From positions 248,001 through 312,000 of the forward strand of contig JBAGJY010000004.1 of the NCBI GenBank assembly GCA_037034305.1: a stretch of 64,000 nt of DNA, given 5' to 3'. Positions 8,334 to 16,879 of this stretch are shown here, one piece after another. The stretch comes from Streptantibioticus_A sp037034305. GTDB taxonomy: Bacteria > Actinomycetota > Actinomycetes > Streptomycetales > Streptomycetaceae. The notes under the pieces were generated by a model that did not search any database, was not told the DNA's origin, and saw only the letters and a program-made list of their open reading frames with translations. Numbering within the stretch: position 1 is the stretch's first letter; the number at the start of each line of letters is the position of its first letter. Position numbers and translations under genes: made by a program.

Positions 8334-9683
8334 ATGAGTACCGCCACCACCGTGTGGACCGGCCGGTGGGCCGCCGACCACCTCGGCGCCACGCTCACCG
8401 GATCACCGCAACTGCCCAGCCTGCTGGGCCTCGCGGTACGGCAGAACGACAAGCGCGCCCATCTGCTGGTCTCCAACGTCCTGGGCAAGTACGTACCGCA
8501 GCGGCCGGACGTGGTCTACCGAACCGGGCTGGCGCTGGGCCGCGAGGTGCTGGCGCTGCTCGGCGAGGCGGTCGCGTCGCACGCCGTGGTGCTCGGCTAC
8601 GCGGAGGCCGCGGCCGGGCTCGGCCAGTGCGTGGCGGACGGCCTCGGGCACGTCCCGTATCTGCACTCGACACGGCGGCCGGTGCCCTCGGTCCCCGCGG
8701 TGGCCCGGTTCGAGGAGGAGCACAGCCACGCCGTCCGCCATCTGCTGCTGCCCGCCGACCCGCGACTGCTCGCCGGGGGCGGCCCGCTGGTCCTCGTGGA
8801 CGACGAACTGACCACCGGGAACACCCTGCTCAACACCGTACGGGCACTGCACGCCCGCTATCCGCGCGACCACTACGTGGTGGCCGCGCTGGCCGACCTG
8901 CGCGACCCGCAGGCCCGCGCCCGGCTGCGGGGCCAGGCCGCCGAACTCGGCGTCCGGTTCGACGTGCTGGCCCTCGCCACCGGCGAAGTGCGGCTCCCGG
9001 CCGACGTGCTGGCCCGCGGCGCGCACCTGGTCCGCCGCCACGGCACGGCGCCGCCGGGACCGGCCACCGCGCCACCGGGCGCCGTGACGCGCGTCGACCT
9101 CGGCTGGCCGCCCGGACTGCCCGACGGCGCGCGGCACGGCTTCACACCCCGCCACCGGGCGCTGCTCGAAGCGGCGCTACCCGGCATGGCGAACCGCCTC
9201 GGCAGCGCACTGCCACCCGGCGCGCGCCGCGTCCTGGTGCTCGGCTGCGAGGAGTTGATGTACACCCCGCTACGGCTGGCGGCGGCGCTCGACGCCGGTA
9301 GCGACGGCGTGGAGGTGTACTTCTCCTCCACCACACGATCCCCGGCGCTCGCCGTCGACGACCCCGGCTACCCACTGCACACCCGTATCGCCTTCCCCAC
9401 CCACGACGACCCGTTGGACGGTGCGGGTGAACGTTATGCCTACAACGTGGCGCCGAGCGCCCACGGTGTGCGACGCTTCGACGCGATCGCCGTCGTCGTG
9501 GACTCCGCGGGCGACACCCCTCGCCTGACGGCACCCGGCGGACTGCTGGCCCGGCTAGCCGCCCATACCGACCGGCTGCTGCTCGCCACCATCCCCTCGT
9601 ACGTACCCGAACGGCACCACCACTGTCACCGGCACCCCACGGAAGCACACCCCCAACGGCAGGACCGGAACCATGCCCTGTGA
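8334..9683 (+). CDS. Ter-associated phosphoribosyltransferase with C-terminal TRSP domain
   Basis: 449 residues. The N-terminal half is an orotate-PRTase-like domain (PRTase_2) with the PRPP-binding loop VLVDDELTTGNTLLNT near residue 165. The C-terminal half (about 255-430), with RVLVLGCEELMYTPLRLA, DGVEVYFSSTTRSPALAVDD and YAYNV, matches the TRSP domain found in tellurite-associated biosynthetic modules. The known context is a predicted nucleoside-like biosynthetic module linked to TerD proteins; the product is not established. The next gene starts 11 bp before this one's stop, so they are translationally coupled. The start lacks a strong ribosome binding site. Confidence 0.85.
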   Translation: MSTATTVWTGRWAADHLGATLTGSPQLPSLLGLAVRQNDKRAHLLVSNVLGKYVPQRPDVVYRTGLALGREVLALLGEAVASHAVVLGYAEAAAGLGQCVADGLGHVPYLHSTRRPVPSVPAVARFEEEHSHAVRHLLLPADPRLLAGGGPLVLVDDELTTGNTLLNTVRALHARYPRDHYVVAALADLRDPQARARLRGQAAELGVRFDVLALATGEVRLPADVLARGAHLVRRHGTAPPGPATAPPGAVTRVDLGWPPGLPDGARHGFTPRHRALLEAALPGMANRLGSALPPGARRVLVLGCEELMYTPLRLAAALDAGSDGVEVYFSSTTRSPALAVDDPGYPLHTRIAFPTHDDPLDGAGERYAYNVAPSAHGVRRFDAIAVVVDSAGDTPRLTAPGGLLARLAAHTDRLLLATIPSYVPERHHHCHRHPTEAHPQRQDRNHAL

Positions 9684-10836
9684 ACCCCTGCGCGGCCCGG
9701 CGTTCTCCAGCTACCCACCGGAGGAGGTCGGCTGGCTGCTCAAGGACCTGTCCGACGTGGCGCTTGAACAGCCGCTGGAGGAACGGGAGGAGGCGGTGCA
9801 AAACGGCGCGCACTACGCCGAGGCGCTGCCCGTGGAGTACCAACCGGGCGCCGAGTACCGCAAGTTGTTCCGCGGCGCGCTCGACCGGTCCGCGGATCGG
9901 ATCGCCCGGGCCGTGGGCGTCGTCACCGAGACCGTACTGAGCGAGCGCTCACCGGCCCCCGTGCTGGTCTCGCTCGCCCGCGCCGGAACACCGGTCGGTG
10001 TGCTGATGCGCCGCTGGGCGCAGCAGGCGCACGGCCTGGAACTGCCGCACTACGCCGTGTCGATCGTGCGCGGCCGGGGGATCGACACCACCGCGCTGCG
10101 CTGGATCGCGGAACGACACGATCCGTCAGACGTGGTCTTCGTCGACGGCTGGACCGGCAAGGGCGCCATCTGCCGCGAACTCGACGCCGCGCTGGGCGAA
10201 CTGCGGCGCTCCGCCCGACCCGAGGAGTTCGACCCGCGGCTCGCGGTGCTCGCCGACCCCGGCCACTGCGTGGACACCTTCGGCAGCCGCGAGGACTTCC
10301 TGATCCCCTCGGCCTGCCTGAACTCCACGGTGACCGGGCTGGTCTCGCGCACCGTGCTGCGCTCGGACCTGGTCGAGCCCGGCGAGTTCCACGGCGCCAA
10401 GTTCTACCGGGAGTTGGCGGGCGCGGACGCCTCCGGGCTCTTCCTCGACACCGTGACGAAGCGTTTCGGTGATGTGGTGGACACCGTCGCCACCGAGGTC
10501 AAGGAGGCGCGGACGCAGGACCGCGCCCCGACCTGGAGCGGCTGGGCCGCCGTCCAGCGGATCAGCGCGGAGTACGGCATCGGCGAGGCCAACCTGGTCA
10601 AGCCCGGAGTCGGCGAGGCCACCCGGGTGCTGCTGCGCCGGGTGCCCTGGCGGATCCTGGTACGGCGCGGCGCCGGGCCGGAGTTGGACCACATACGGCT
10701 GCTCGCCGACCAGCGCGGGGTCCCGGTCGAGGAGGTGGACGACGAGATCGGCCCCTACCGCTGCGTCGGCCTGGTGCATCCGAGGTTCACCGCGGGGGCG
10801 ATCGGCGCGGACGGAAGAGCGGTGGTGCGCGGATGA
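9673..10836 (+). CDS. Ter-associated phosphoribosyltransferase with PELOTA RNA-binding domain (StiP-like family)
   Basis: 387 residues. The N-terminal PRTase_1 domain, often labelled cysteine protease StiP in databases, carries VLVSLARAGTPVGVLMRRWA and the variant PRPP loop VVFVDGWTGKGAICREL. Residues about 285-380 (GEANLVKPGVGEATRVLLRR...YRCVGLVHP) fit the PELOTA RNA-binding domain. I read it as a second phosphoribosyltransferase of the Ter biosynthetic module, perhaps acting on RNA or a base, rather than a protease. It overlaps both neighbours and so lies inside one operon. Confidence 0.85.
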   Translation: MPCEPLRGPAFSSYPPEEVGWLLKDLSDVALEQPLEEREEAVQNGAHYAEALPVEYQPGAEYRKLFRGALDRSADRIARAVGVVTETVLSERSPAPVLVSLARAGTPVGVLMRRWAQQAHGLELPHYAVSIVRGRGIDTTALRWIAERHDPSDVVFVDGWTGKGAICRELDAALGELRRSARPEEFDPRLAVLADPGHCVDTFGSREDFLIPSACLNSTVTGLVSRTVLRSDLVEPGEFHGAKFYRELAGADASGLFLDTVTKRFGDVVDTVATEVKEARTQDRAPTWSGWAAVQRISAEYGIGEANLVKPGVGEATRVLLRRVPWRILVRRGAGPELDHIRLLADQRGVPVEEVDDEIGPYRCVGLVHPRFTAGAIGADGRAVVRG

Positions 10837-11663
10837 CGTTCACGCCCGGCGGTACGTTGATCGCGGCCGACCTCGACCGCACCCTCATCTACTCGGCGCA
10901 GGCGCTCGCCCTGGCCATGCCCGACGACCAGGCACCGCGGCTGCTGTGCGTGGAGGTGTGCCACGGCAGGCCGCTGAGCTACCTCACCGAGCGCGCGGCG
11001 GGGCTGCTGGCGGAACTGGCCGCGGTCACCGAGTTCGTCCCCGTGACCACCCGCACCCGGCAGCAGTACCGGCGGGTGCATCTGCCGGGCACCGAACCGC
11101 GGTTCGCGATCTGCGCCAACGGCGGCCACATCCTGGTCGACGGCCGGACCGACCGGGACTGGCACCACCAGGTGCGGCGCTCACTGGACTCGGCGTGCGC
11201 ACCGCTCGGCGAGGTGCTGGACCAGCTGACCCGGGCCGCCGACCGGGACTGGCTGCACACCGTCCGGGTGGCCGAGGACCTGTTCGCGTACCTGGTGGTG
11301 GACCGACAGCGGCTGCCGGAGGGCTGGCTGAAGGAACTGTCCGCCTGGACCGAGACCCGCGGCTGGACCGTCTCGCTCCAGGGGCGCAAGCTCTACGCGG
11401 TGCCCAGGACGCTCACCAAGTCCGCCGCGCTGGCCGAGGTGGTGCGCCGCACCGGCGCGGGACGGGTACTGGCCGCCGGGGACTCGCTGCTCGACACCGA
11501 ACTGCTGCTCGCCGCCGACCGGGGCTGGCGCCCCGGGCACGGCGAACTCGCCGACGCGGGCTGGCAGGCCCCGCACATCACCGCCCTCGACGCGGTCGGC
11601 GTGGCGGCGGGGGAGGGGATCCTGCGGCGGATGGCGGCGTGGGTCGAGGCGAGGGGGCTGTAG
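10833..11663 (+). CDS. Ter-associated HAD phosphatase
   Basis: 276 residues, starting in a 4-bp ATGA overlap with the previous gene. HAD motif I is IAADLDRTLIYS (the nucleophile and acid/base Asp are both present), and motif IV is AAGDSLLDTELLLAAD. The middle part forms a cap domain. HAD enzymes of this type accompany the TRSP and PELOTA phosphoribosyltransferases and probably remove a phosphate from the module's product. The ATP-grasp and aldolase genes often found with this module are absent from the window. Confidence 0.85.
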   Translation: MTFTPGGTLIAADLDRTLIYSAQALALAMPDDQAPRLLCVEVCHGRPLSYLTERAAGLLAELAAVTEFVPVTTRTRQQYRRVHLPGTEPRFAICANGGHILVDGRTDRDWHHQVRRSLDSACAPLGEVLDQLTRAADRDWLHTVRVAEDLFAYLVVDRQRLPEGWLKELSAWTETRGWTVSLQGRKLYAVPRTLTKSAALAEVVRRTGAGRVLAAGDSLLDTELLLAADRGWRPGHGELADAGWQAPHITALDAVGVAAGEGILRRMAAWVEARGL

Positions 11664-11774
11664 CGCAGCCCGCGGCCCGGAGGGGGTCCGCGAGGCTGAG
11701 CGGGCCTGAGCGGGGCTGCGGGCCGGAGCGGGCCGGGGCGGGTCCGCGGGCCTGAGCGGCATCCCCGAGTCCGC

Positions 11775-12413
11775 TTATGGCCGCACCACGCGGGAGCAGT
11801 TGGCCCTGCACCGCTCCACGCGTTCCGCGTTGGGCCGCTCGCTGGCCGCGATGAACTCCCGGGCCTGCTGCTCCGTGCGGCCACCGCGCAGATGCCTGCG
11901 CAGCAACCGCTCCTCGCGCAGCCGGAGCGGAGTGTCCACATACCACAGCGCGTCCAGCAGTTGGCGCACCTCGCGCCAGCCCTCGCCGTCATCGGCGAGG
12001 TAGTTGCCCTCGGTGATCACCAGCCGGGCGGTCGGCGGCACGACCAGCCCCGCCGCGACCGGCTCCTCAAGCCGCCGGTCGAAGTCCGGTACGTAGACCG
12101 GGTGTTGCGGCACGCTCCGCAGCCGCCGCAACACCTGCACATAGCCATGGACATCGAAGGTGTCCGGAGCACCCTTGCGCCCCCGCCGCCCCAGCCGGTC
12201 CAACTGCGCGGTGGACAGATGGAATCCATCCATCGGGACATATCCCACCGAATCCGGACCAAGCCTTCGGGTCGCGCCCCGCACCAGCCGTTCGGCCAAC
12301 GTCGACTTGCCTGCCGCGGGCGCACCCGCGAGCCCCAACAGCGCCCTGCGGCCTGCCATGCTGGGCGCCAGGGCCACCGCCGCGTCGATCAAGCTGTCAG
12401 AAACGGTCGACAT
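11775..12413 (-). CDS. Nucleoside/nucleotide kinase family P-loop protein
   Basis: 212 residues starting MSTVSDSLIDAAVALAPS. Walker A is LAGAPAAGKSTLAERL near residue 30, with VPMDGFHLS following, as in uridine kinase, phosphoribulokinase and the pantothenate-kinase-like fructose kinases. DFDRRLEEPV and LVITEGNYLADD complete the family signature. The substrate cannot be read from sequence; a sugar or nucleoside is likely. The 110 bp between this gene and the HAD gene are GC-rich with small direct repeats and no gene. Confidence 0.85.
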   Translation of the reverse strand: MSTVSDSLIDAAVALAPSMAGRRALLGLAGAPAAGKSTLAERLVRGATRRLGPDSVGYVPMDGFHLSTAQLDRLGRRGRKGAPDTFDVHGYVQVLRRLRSVPQHPVYVPDFDRRLEEPVAAGLVVPPTARLVITEGNYLADDGEGWREVRQLLDALWYVDTPLRLREERLLRRHLRGGRTEQQAREFIAASERPNAERVERCRANCSRVVRP

Positions 12414-12466
12414 GGCGTAACCCTACGCAACGGTAATCACGACCGTGAACCACTGAGGAGCGTCTG

Positions 12467-13138
12467 GTGACCGAGACCAAGAACCCGCCGCTAACGCCGG
12501 AACTCTACGCCTACGTGCTGGAGCACAACCCGCCGCTCGACCCGGTCCAGCGTGAGCTGGTCGACATCACCCACACCCGGTTCGCCGACGACGCCGTCCT
12601 GCAGACCGCCGAGGAGCAGGGGCCGCTGCTGAGCTTCCTGGTACGGCTGATCGGCGCCCGGCAGATCGTCGAGGTCGGCACCTTCACCGGCTTCTCGACG
12701 CTGTCCATGGCCCGGGCGCTGCCCGAGGACGGCCGGATCATCGCCTGCGACGTCTCCGAGGAGTGGACCGCCGTGGGCCGCGAGGCCTGGGCCAAGGCGG
12801 GCGTCGCGGACCGCATCGACCTGCGGATCGCCCCCGCGCTGGACACCCTGCGCGCCCTGCCGGACGACGAGCCGTGGATCGACCTGTCGTTCCTCGACGC
12901 CGACAAGGAGAACTACCCGCTGTACTGGGAGGAGTTGGTGCGCCGCACCCGGCCCGGCGGCCTGGTGGTGGTGGACAACACGCTGCTGCACGGTGCGGTG
13001 GTGACCGACTCCCGCGGCGACGGCCGCGCCGCCGCGATCCGCGCCTTCAACGACCTCGTGCAGGCCGACGAGCGCGTCGAGGCGGTACTGCTCACTGTTG
13101 CGGACGGAGTGACGTTGGCCCGGAAGGTCGGTGCCTGA
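12467..13138 (+). CDS. Class I SAM-dependent O-methyltransferase (COMT/CCoAOMT-like)
   Basis: 223 residues. GTG 12467 follows GAGGAG. The SAM-binding motif IVEVGTFTGFSTLSMA lies near residue 70. The metal-binding positions of this family are visible as SFLDADKENYPLYWE and VVVDNTLLHG, so it likely methylates a catechol or similar phenol in the cytosol. It is divergent from the kinase gene (53-bp gap), and its 3' end overlaps the convergent DUF4383 gene by 47 bp. Confidence 0.9.
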   Translation: MTETKNPPLTPELYAYVLEHNPPLDPVQRELVDITHTRFADDAVLQTAEEQGPLLSFLVRLIGARQIVEVGTFTGFSTLSMARALPEDGRIIACDVSEEWTAVGREAWAKAGVADRIDLRIAPALDTLRALPDDEPWIDLSFLDADKENYPLYWEELVRRTRPGGLVVVDNTLLHGAVVTDSRGDGRAAAIRAFNDLVQADERVEAVLLTVADGVTLARKVGA

Positions 13139-13649
13139 CCTGGCGACCGGAGGCGGCAGCCTCGCGCGCCGCCGCCTCACGGGCGGCGCGCTCGGGGTTG
13201 CGCAGCTTCCAGTACGGGTTGTCGTGCGGCAGATGGCTGTGCACCCGCCCGTACATCCCGAACGTCATCAGCACCAGCCCGAAGACGAAGCTGAACAGCA
13301 CGTTCGGCATACGGAACGCCAGGAAGTTGGCCTGGGTGTCCAGCAGCGCCAGGTTGACGAAGCCGCTGAGCACGAACAGCACGCCCAGCACCATGTTCAG
13401 CGTGGACGCGAAGTTGCGGCCGATGACCATCCCCACGAACAGCAGCGCCCCGATCACGATGGACAGCACACTGAGCGCGCCGTTCGAGTCCAGCCCGGCG
13501 ACCTGCTGACCGTGCAGCGAGAAGAACCCGACGTGGTTGAGCAGGCCCAGAATCCCGAAGGCCACCAGCACGAGGCCCATCAGCCCCGCACCGATCCGGT
13601 ACACCTGGCTGAGTCGGTGATCCACCGGCAGATGATCGTCCAGTTTCAT
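13092..13649 (-). CDS. DUF4383 membrane protein
   Basis: 185 residues starting MKLDDHLPVDHRLSQVYR. Four hydrophobic segments follow (GAGLMGLVLVAFGILGLL, LSVLSIVIGALLFVGMVIG, MVLGVLFVLSGFVNLALL, NVLFSFVFGLVLMTFGMYG), matching the four-helix DUF4383 family of actinobacteria, whose function is unknown. The C-terminal cytoplasmic tail is Ala/Arg-rich. The 3' end overlaps the methyltransferase gene. Confidence 0.85.
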   Translation of the reverse strand: MKLDDHLPVDHRLSQVYRIGAGLMGLVLVAFGILGLLNHVGFFSLHGQQVAGLDSNGALSVLSIVIGALLFVGMVIGRNFASTLNMVLGVLFVLSGFVNLALLDTQANFLAFRMPNVLFSFVFGLVLMTFGMYGRVHSHLPHDNPYWKLRNPERAAREAAAREAAASGRQVRHRPSGPTSLRPQQ

Positions 13650-13760
13650 GGCCCGGCTCCTTGGGGGATGCGGTTGCCAGCAGCGCTCACACCGCGTCCG
13701 CCGCGCTGTTCGCGCTCGTGCCGACTTCCAGCATCCGCCCATCCGGCCGCCGCGGCCAAC

Positions 13761-13979
13761 TCAGCCGCAGCAGCCGCCTCCGCAGCAGCCGCCGCCCCCG
13801 CCGCCCTGGCCACTGGACGGGGCGGCCGCGGCGGCACCGGTCACCGCGACGGTGGAGAGCAGCTTGACCGTGTCGCCATGCCCGTCCGGGCAGGTCGCGG
13901 GCGCGGAGGACTCGGCCATCGGCCGGTTCAGCTCGAACGTGGTGCCACAGGCGCGGCAGCGGTACTCATAACGAGGCAT
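13761..13979 (-). CDS. FmdB-like zinc ribbon protein
   Basis: 72 residues, MPRYEYRCRACGTTFELNRPM with a CxxC knuckle, then TCPDGHGDTVK, and a Gly-rich tail ending in paired cysteines (GGGGGGCCGGGCCG). It belongs to the FmdB/CxxC_CXXC_SSSS zinc ribbon family, a small regulatory or nucleic-acid-binding group. The Cys-rich tail is common in actinobacterial members. It is probably transcribed alone. Confidence 0.85.
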   Translation of the reverse strand: MPRYEYRCRACGTTFELNRPMAESSAPATCPDGHGDTVKLLSTVAVTGAAAAAPSSGQGGGGGGCCGGGCCG

Positions 13980-14072
13980 GCCCGCAGGATAGCGGCGGTC
14001 ACCCGGCTGCCCAGGGGCAGCCGGGTGGGTGCGGGGTCCCCGCCCGACGGGGGCGGGTCCGCTTCGCTCAGG

Positions 14073-14156
14073 GGGCGCGAGTCCGCTCACGGGCGCGGGC
14101 TCGCCTCGCGCAAGGGGCGCGGGCTCGCCTCGCGCAAGGGGCGCGGGTCCGCGGCG
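14073..14156. repeat. GC-rich tandem repeat, 24-bp unit
   Basis: A 24-bp unit beginning GGGCGCGGGCTCGCC is present in two perfect copies (14091-14114 and 14115-14138), flanked on both sides by diverged partial units. It sits directly downstream of the stop of the coiled-coil gene, between it and the zinc-ribbon gene. Confidence 0.75.
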
Positions 14157-14157
14157 C

Positions 14158-15402
14158 TCAACGGGCGCGAGCCCGCTCCTCACGGATGTTGCCGACGACG
14201 CGTTCTGCCGTCTGCCGCACGGCCGCCATCTCGGTGAGGAACGCCCAGTAGTCCGGATGCCGTCCGGTGAGCCCGTCGACCGCGCGATCCAGCCGCTCCA
14301 CCGCCTCGTCCAGCGGACGGGCGTGCCTGGGTTCGGGTGTCGTACGCCCCTGCATCGCCAGCCGCTGCGCGTCCCGCAGCACGAACCGCGTCCGCTCGAT
14401 CTCCGCCCGCGGATCCCGGCTGACCTCGTTGAGCCGTCGCAGCCGGTCACCGGCCGCGGCGACCGCCGCGTCCGACTCGCCCAGCAGGTCCCGTACCGCG
14501 CTCAGCGCGGCGGTCGCCTCCGACCACCGCTGCCCGTTCCGCGCGGCCTGCGCCTCGGCCAGCTTCCGCTCGGCCTCCGCGACCGCGGCCGCCGCCCGGT
14601 CCGGCACCTGCTGGAGGTCCTGCCAGCAGGCGGCGCTGAACCTGCGGCGCAGCTCGCTCAGCGTGGGCCCGACCTGTGCGGCCCGGGTGGCCAGCGCCTG
14701 CGCCCGGGTGCGCAGCGAGACCAGCCGCTTGTCGATCTCCGCCGCGCGCTGCGGCAGCCGCTCCGCCTCGGCGCGGATCTCCTCGGCCGCCCGGCGGGTG
14801 TCGTCGGCCCGCCGGATCGTCCGCTGCACGCCGTGCGCCGCCGCGCCCTGGTTGAGCTTGGTCAACTCCGGCCCCAGCGCGGCCAGTCGGGCGGCCAGTT
14901 CGTCCCCGGCCAGGCCCGCGGCGCGTACCGCGTCCAGCGCGTTGGCCGCGGCCAGCAGCGACTGGCGGGCCCGCTCCACGGCGGGCGCCAGCCGGGCCAG
15001 CTCGTTCTCCGCCCGGGTCAGCACACCACTCAGGCCCTGCGCGAACCGGTCCAGCTCCGCCCGGGTCCGCAGGATGTCGTCCCTGGCCAGCGTGAAGGCG
15101 TTGCGCGCCCGCGTCGCGGCGGCCAGGTCCAGGTCGACGGCGTCCAGGTCATGCGCGTCGACCACCGCGATGTACCCGCTGCTGACCTGGTCGATCCGCC
15201 GCCCCAGGGACTCGAAGTCGGCGGCTGCCTTGCGCCCGGCCGGGCTGTGGTCGACCGCGGTGATCGTCTCTATGGCGATGCGCAGTTCGCGCTGGGCGCT
15301 GTCCAGCTCGTAGAACGCCTCGGCCGCGGCCTCCTTGGCCGCCTGCGCCTCGGCGCGATGGTTGTCCTCCCCGCGCCGCCACCACGAACGTGCCGTCGTC
15401 AC
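14158..15402 (-). CDS. Long coiled-coil protein of unknown function
   Basis: 414 residues from GTG 15402 (GAGAGGG upstream), starting MTTARSWWRRGEDNHRAEAQ. Nearly the whole length is Ala, Arg, Glu and Leu-rich helix (for example QAAKEAAAEAFYELDSAQRE and AEAERKLAEAQAARNGQRW), predicted as extended coiled coil. There is no signal peptide, membrane segment or catalytic motif. It resembles conserved streptomycete hypothetical proteins rather than true PspA. A structural or scaffold role is possible but not supported by direct evidence. Confidence 0.8.
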   Translation of the reverse strand: MTTARSWWRRGEDNHRAEAQAAKEAAAEAFYELDSAQRELRIAIETITAVDHSPAGRKAAADFESLGRRIDQVSSGYIAVVDAHDLDAVDLDLAAATRARNAFTLARDDILRTRAELDRFAQGLSGVLTRAENELARLAPAVERARQSLLAAANALDAVRAAGLAGDELAARLAALGPELTKLNQGAAAHGVQRTIRRADDTRRAAEEIRAEAERLPQRAAEIDKRLVSLRTRAQALATRAAQVGPTLSELRRRFSAACWQDLQQVPDRAAAAVAEAERKLAEAQAARNGQRWSEATAALSAVRDLLGESDAAVAAAGDRLRRLNEVSRDPRAEIERTRFVLRDAQRLAMQGRTTPEPRHARPLDEAVERLDRAVDGLTGRHPDYWAFLTEMAAVRQTAERVVGNIREERARAR

Positions 15403-15773
15403 ATCCCTCTCCCGCTGGTCCGGCCGGGTACCGCCGACATCCTCCCACCCAAAACCGGCGGACACAGCGCCCGGGGCGTCTCGGCTCCCGCCGCGCGCGG
15501 TGACCGCATGGCCGCTGCGCGGGTCCGGCGGTACGTCGACGCGCGAAGGCTGGGCTGCCGCACCTGCCCGCTCGAGGACTCGGCGGCACCTGCCGGGAGC
15601 GCAGCCAGGTCCGGGTCCCGGTGACCATGCCGTTGCCGCTGCCGCTTCTAAGGGTGGGGCGACCGGTGGAGTCAGTGCCGATGACCCTGCCGGGGGGCTG
15701 TCCCCCGGCCCCGGATTTGTCGACCAGGGGCCCGGACAGGGTAACCTGTCCATCCCGCGCCGCTAGGACGCGA
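15403..15773. other. Intergenic region upstream of coiled-coil gene and tRNA-Val
   Basis: A 371-bp spacer without a gene. It must hold the promoter of the minus-strand coiled-coil gene and holds a likely tRNA promoter near its end. A strong GC hairpin (CCGGGGG / CCCCCGG) lies near 15690-15710. Confidence 0.6.
15717..15747 (+). promoter_or_regulatory. Candidate promoter of tRNA-Val
   Basis: TTGTCG at 15717-15722 and TAACCT at 15742-15747 with a 19-bp spacer resemble vegetative sigma-factor hexamers and place transcription start about 15-20 bp before the tRNA. Confidence 0.4.
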
Positions 15774-15848
15774 GGGCGCATAGCTCAGCGGTAGAGCGCT
15801 GCTCTTACAAAGCAGATGTCGGCGGTTCGAATCCGTCTGTGCCCACCA
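15774..15848 (+). tRNA. tRNA-Val (anticodon TAC)
   Basis: The acceptor stem GGGCGCA (15774-15780) pairs with TGTGCCC (15838-15844), followed by A and an encoded CCA. The D arm GCTC...GAGC, the anticodon stem CTGCT/AGCAG around loop CTTACAA, and the T arm GGCGG-TTCGAAT-CCGTC all fold. Anticodon TAC reads valine codons. The 3' half is duplicated about 1.07 kb downstream. Confidence 0.95.
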
Positions 15849-15884
15849 GCGACGAAGCCCCGAAGCGATCGCGCTTCGGGGCTT
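15806..15884 (+). repeat. Direct repeat copy 1: tRNA-Val 3' half plus terminator (att-like)
   Basis: 79 bp covering the anticodon loop to 3' end of tRNA-Val and the terminator behind it recur at 16880-16958 with six mismatches and no gaps, offset 1074 bp. A repeat covering a tRNA 3' end is the usual footprint of tyrosine-recombinase integration. Confidence 0.8.
15856..15883 (+). terminator. tRNA-Val terminator
   Basis: A 12-bp perfect stem (AGCCCCGAAGCG at 15856-15867 with 15872-15883) with a four-base loop, followed by TTT, eight bases after the tRNA end. Confidence 0.85.
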
Positions 15885-16259
15885 TTGGCCTCCCGAGATG
15901 GCATCGACGGCGACGGTGACCGGGGCGCTGGCAACTCTGGTGTCAGCCGCCGCTGAACGGCGCAAACCCTCAGCCTTCGGTGCTTGGTCGACCAACTCCT
16001 CGACCAGAGCGTCGAGAGCGCTGAGGCGAACCAGCGGCTCGCCGTGATCAGATCATGCGGGGCGCTCAGCGAAGCCCAGGTCCTCCGGGGGCATCCACGC
16101 CGCCGCGAGACTCGCTAGTCCGCGACTGTCGCTGAACCACCCTGCTCCGCTGTCGAGTCCGGTGTGAGGGCATGCATCCGTGGTGCCAAGCCGGCTCGTT
16201 GCCAACCGGCGTGCCTGAGCCGGGGCTCCCAATTGGCCCAAGTGGATACCTTCGACCTC
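15885..16259. other. Gene-free stretch downstream of tRNA-Val
   Basis: 375 bp with no convincing gene. Short plus-strand frames exist (an ATG at 15899 gives an Ala-rich peptide of about 45 residues) but none has a ribosome binding site or known motif. It lies inside the interval bounded by the two tRNA-derived repeats. Confidence 0.5.
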
Positions 16260-16730
16260 ATGACCAGTCAGATTTTGACGATTCTCGGCGTACTCATCGG
16301 CGCTCTCACGTCGTACCTTTCGACATCGGCCGCCGAGCGGGCCCGGCACCGTCGCGCGCTGGCCACCCGCTGGGACGAGCGCAAGCTTGACACCTACATC
16401 GAGTACGCCACGTGCGTCAAAGAGGTAGCTGGCCTGGCGAAGCGTGCCTACGAAGCACCGGATGGCTCCGACGGCCGCGAGCAGTTGCTCTCCGCGATGA
16501 ACAAGGCCGAACAGAGGCGTTCGGCTCTCTTCGAAGCACTGATTCTGCTCGCGTCGCCAGCCGCGACCGAGGCGGCGAAGGTGGTGAACCCGATCCTGTG
16601 GCAGATGCTGGGAGCGGCACGCCGAAGGGAGTCGGCCCCGCAAGAGTTCAGTCTGATAGAGGAGCTAAACAACTATCACGAGCAAGCACGGTTGGACCTT
16701 GGTATCTCCATAGACAAACAAGAGCCGTGA
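16260..16730 (+). CDS. Small membrane-anchored protein of unknown function
   Basis: 156 residues starting MTSQILTILGVLIGALTSYL, a single N-terminal hydrophobic segment followed by SAAERARHRRALATRWDERK and a helical cytosolic part ending LNNYHEQARLDLGISIDKQEP. I do not recognise a family. Several A/T-ending codons in the 3' part (AAC TAT, ATA GAC AAA CAA) are unlike the neighbours and suggest acquisition. It is the only intact gene between the two tRNA-Val-derived repeats. Its layout, one N-terminal helix then a helical body, resembles that of the gene at 17456. Confidence 0.7.
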   Translation: MTSQILTILGVLIGALTSYLSTSAAERARHRRALATRWDERKLDTYIEYATCVKEVAGLAKRAYEAPDGSDGREQLLSAMNKAEQRRSALFEALILLASPAATEAAKVVNPILWQMLGAARRRESAPQEFSLIEELNNYHEQARLDLGISIDKQEP

Positions 16731-16879
16731 TGAGTCACTGTGAGAACCACACGTGAGCGACAATGGGCCTGTGACATCCACCGCCGACATCAACGGCCGC
16801 ATACAGCCGCGAATTTAGACACGCAGCGCCAAGCGCCCTCGCGCCGGACAAGTCCATGAGTTCGGCCCCGGGCCGAACC

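Noticed and set aside
8395..8673. Arg/Pro-rich frames within the TRSP phosphoribosyltransferase gene
   Set aside because: Codon-position GC pattern supports only the plus-strand 8334-9683 frame.
14073..14156. A second CRISPR-like array
   Set aside because: 24-bp units directly abut with no spacers; low-complexity GC repeat.
15672..15995. Minus-strand reading frame across the tRNA-Val (contains TDSNRRHLLCKSSALPLSYAP)
   Set aside because: This peptide is the well-known translation of a tRNA gene read backwards; not a protein gene.
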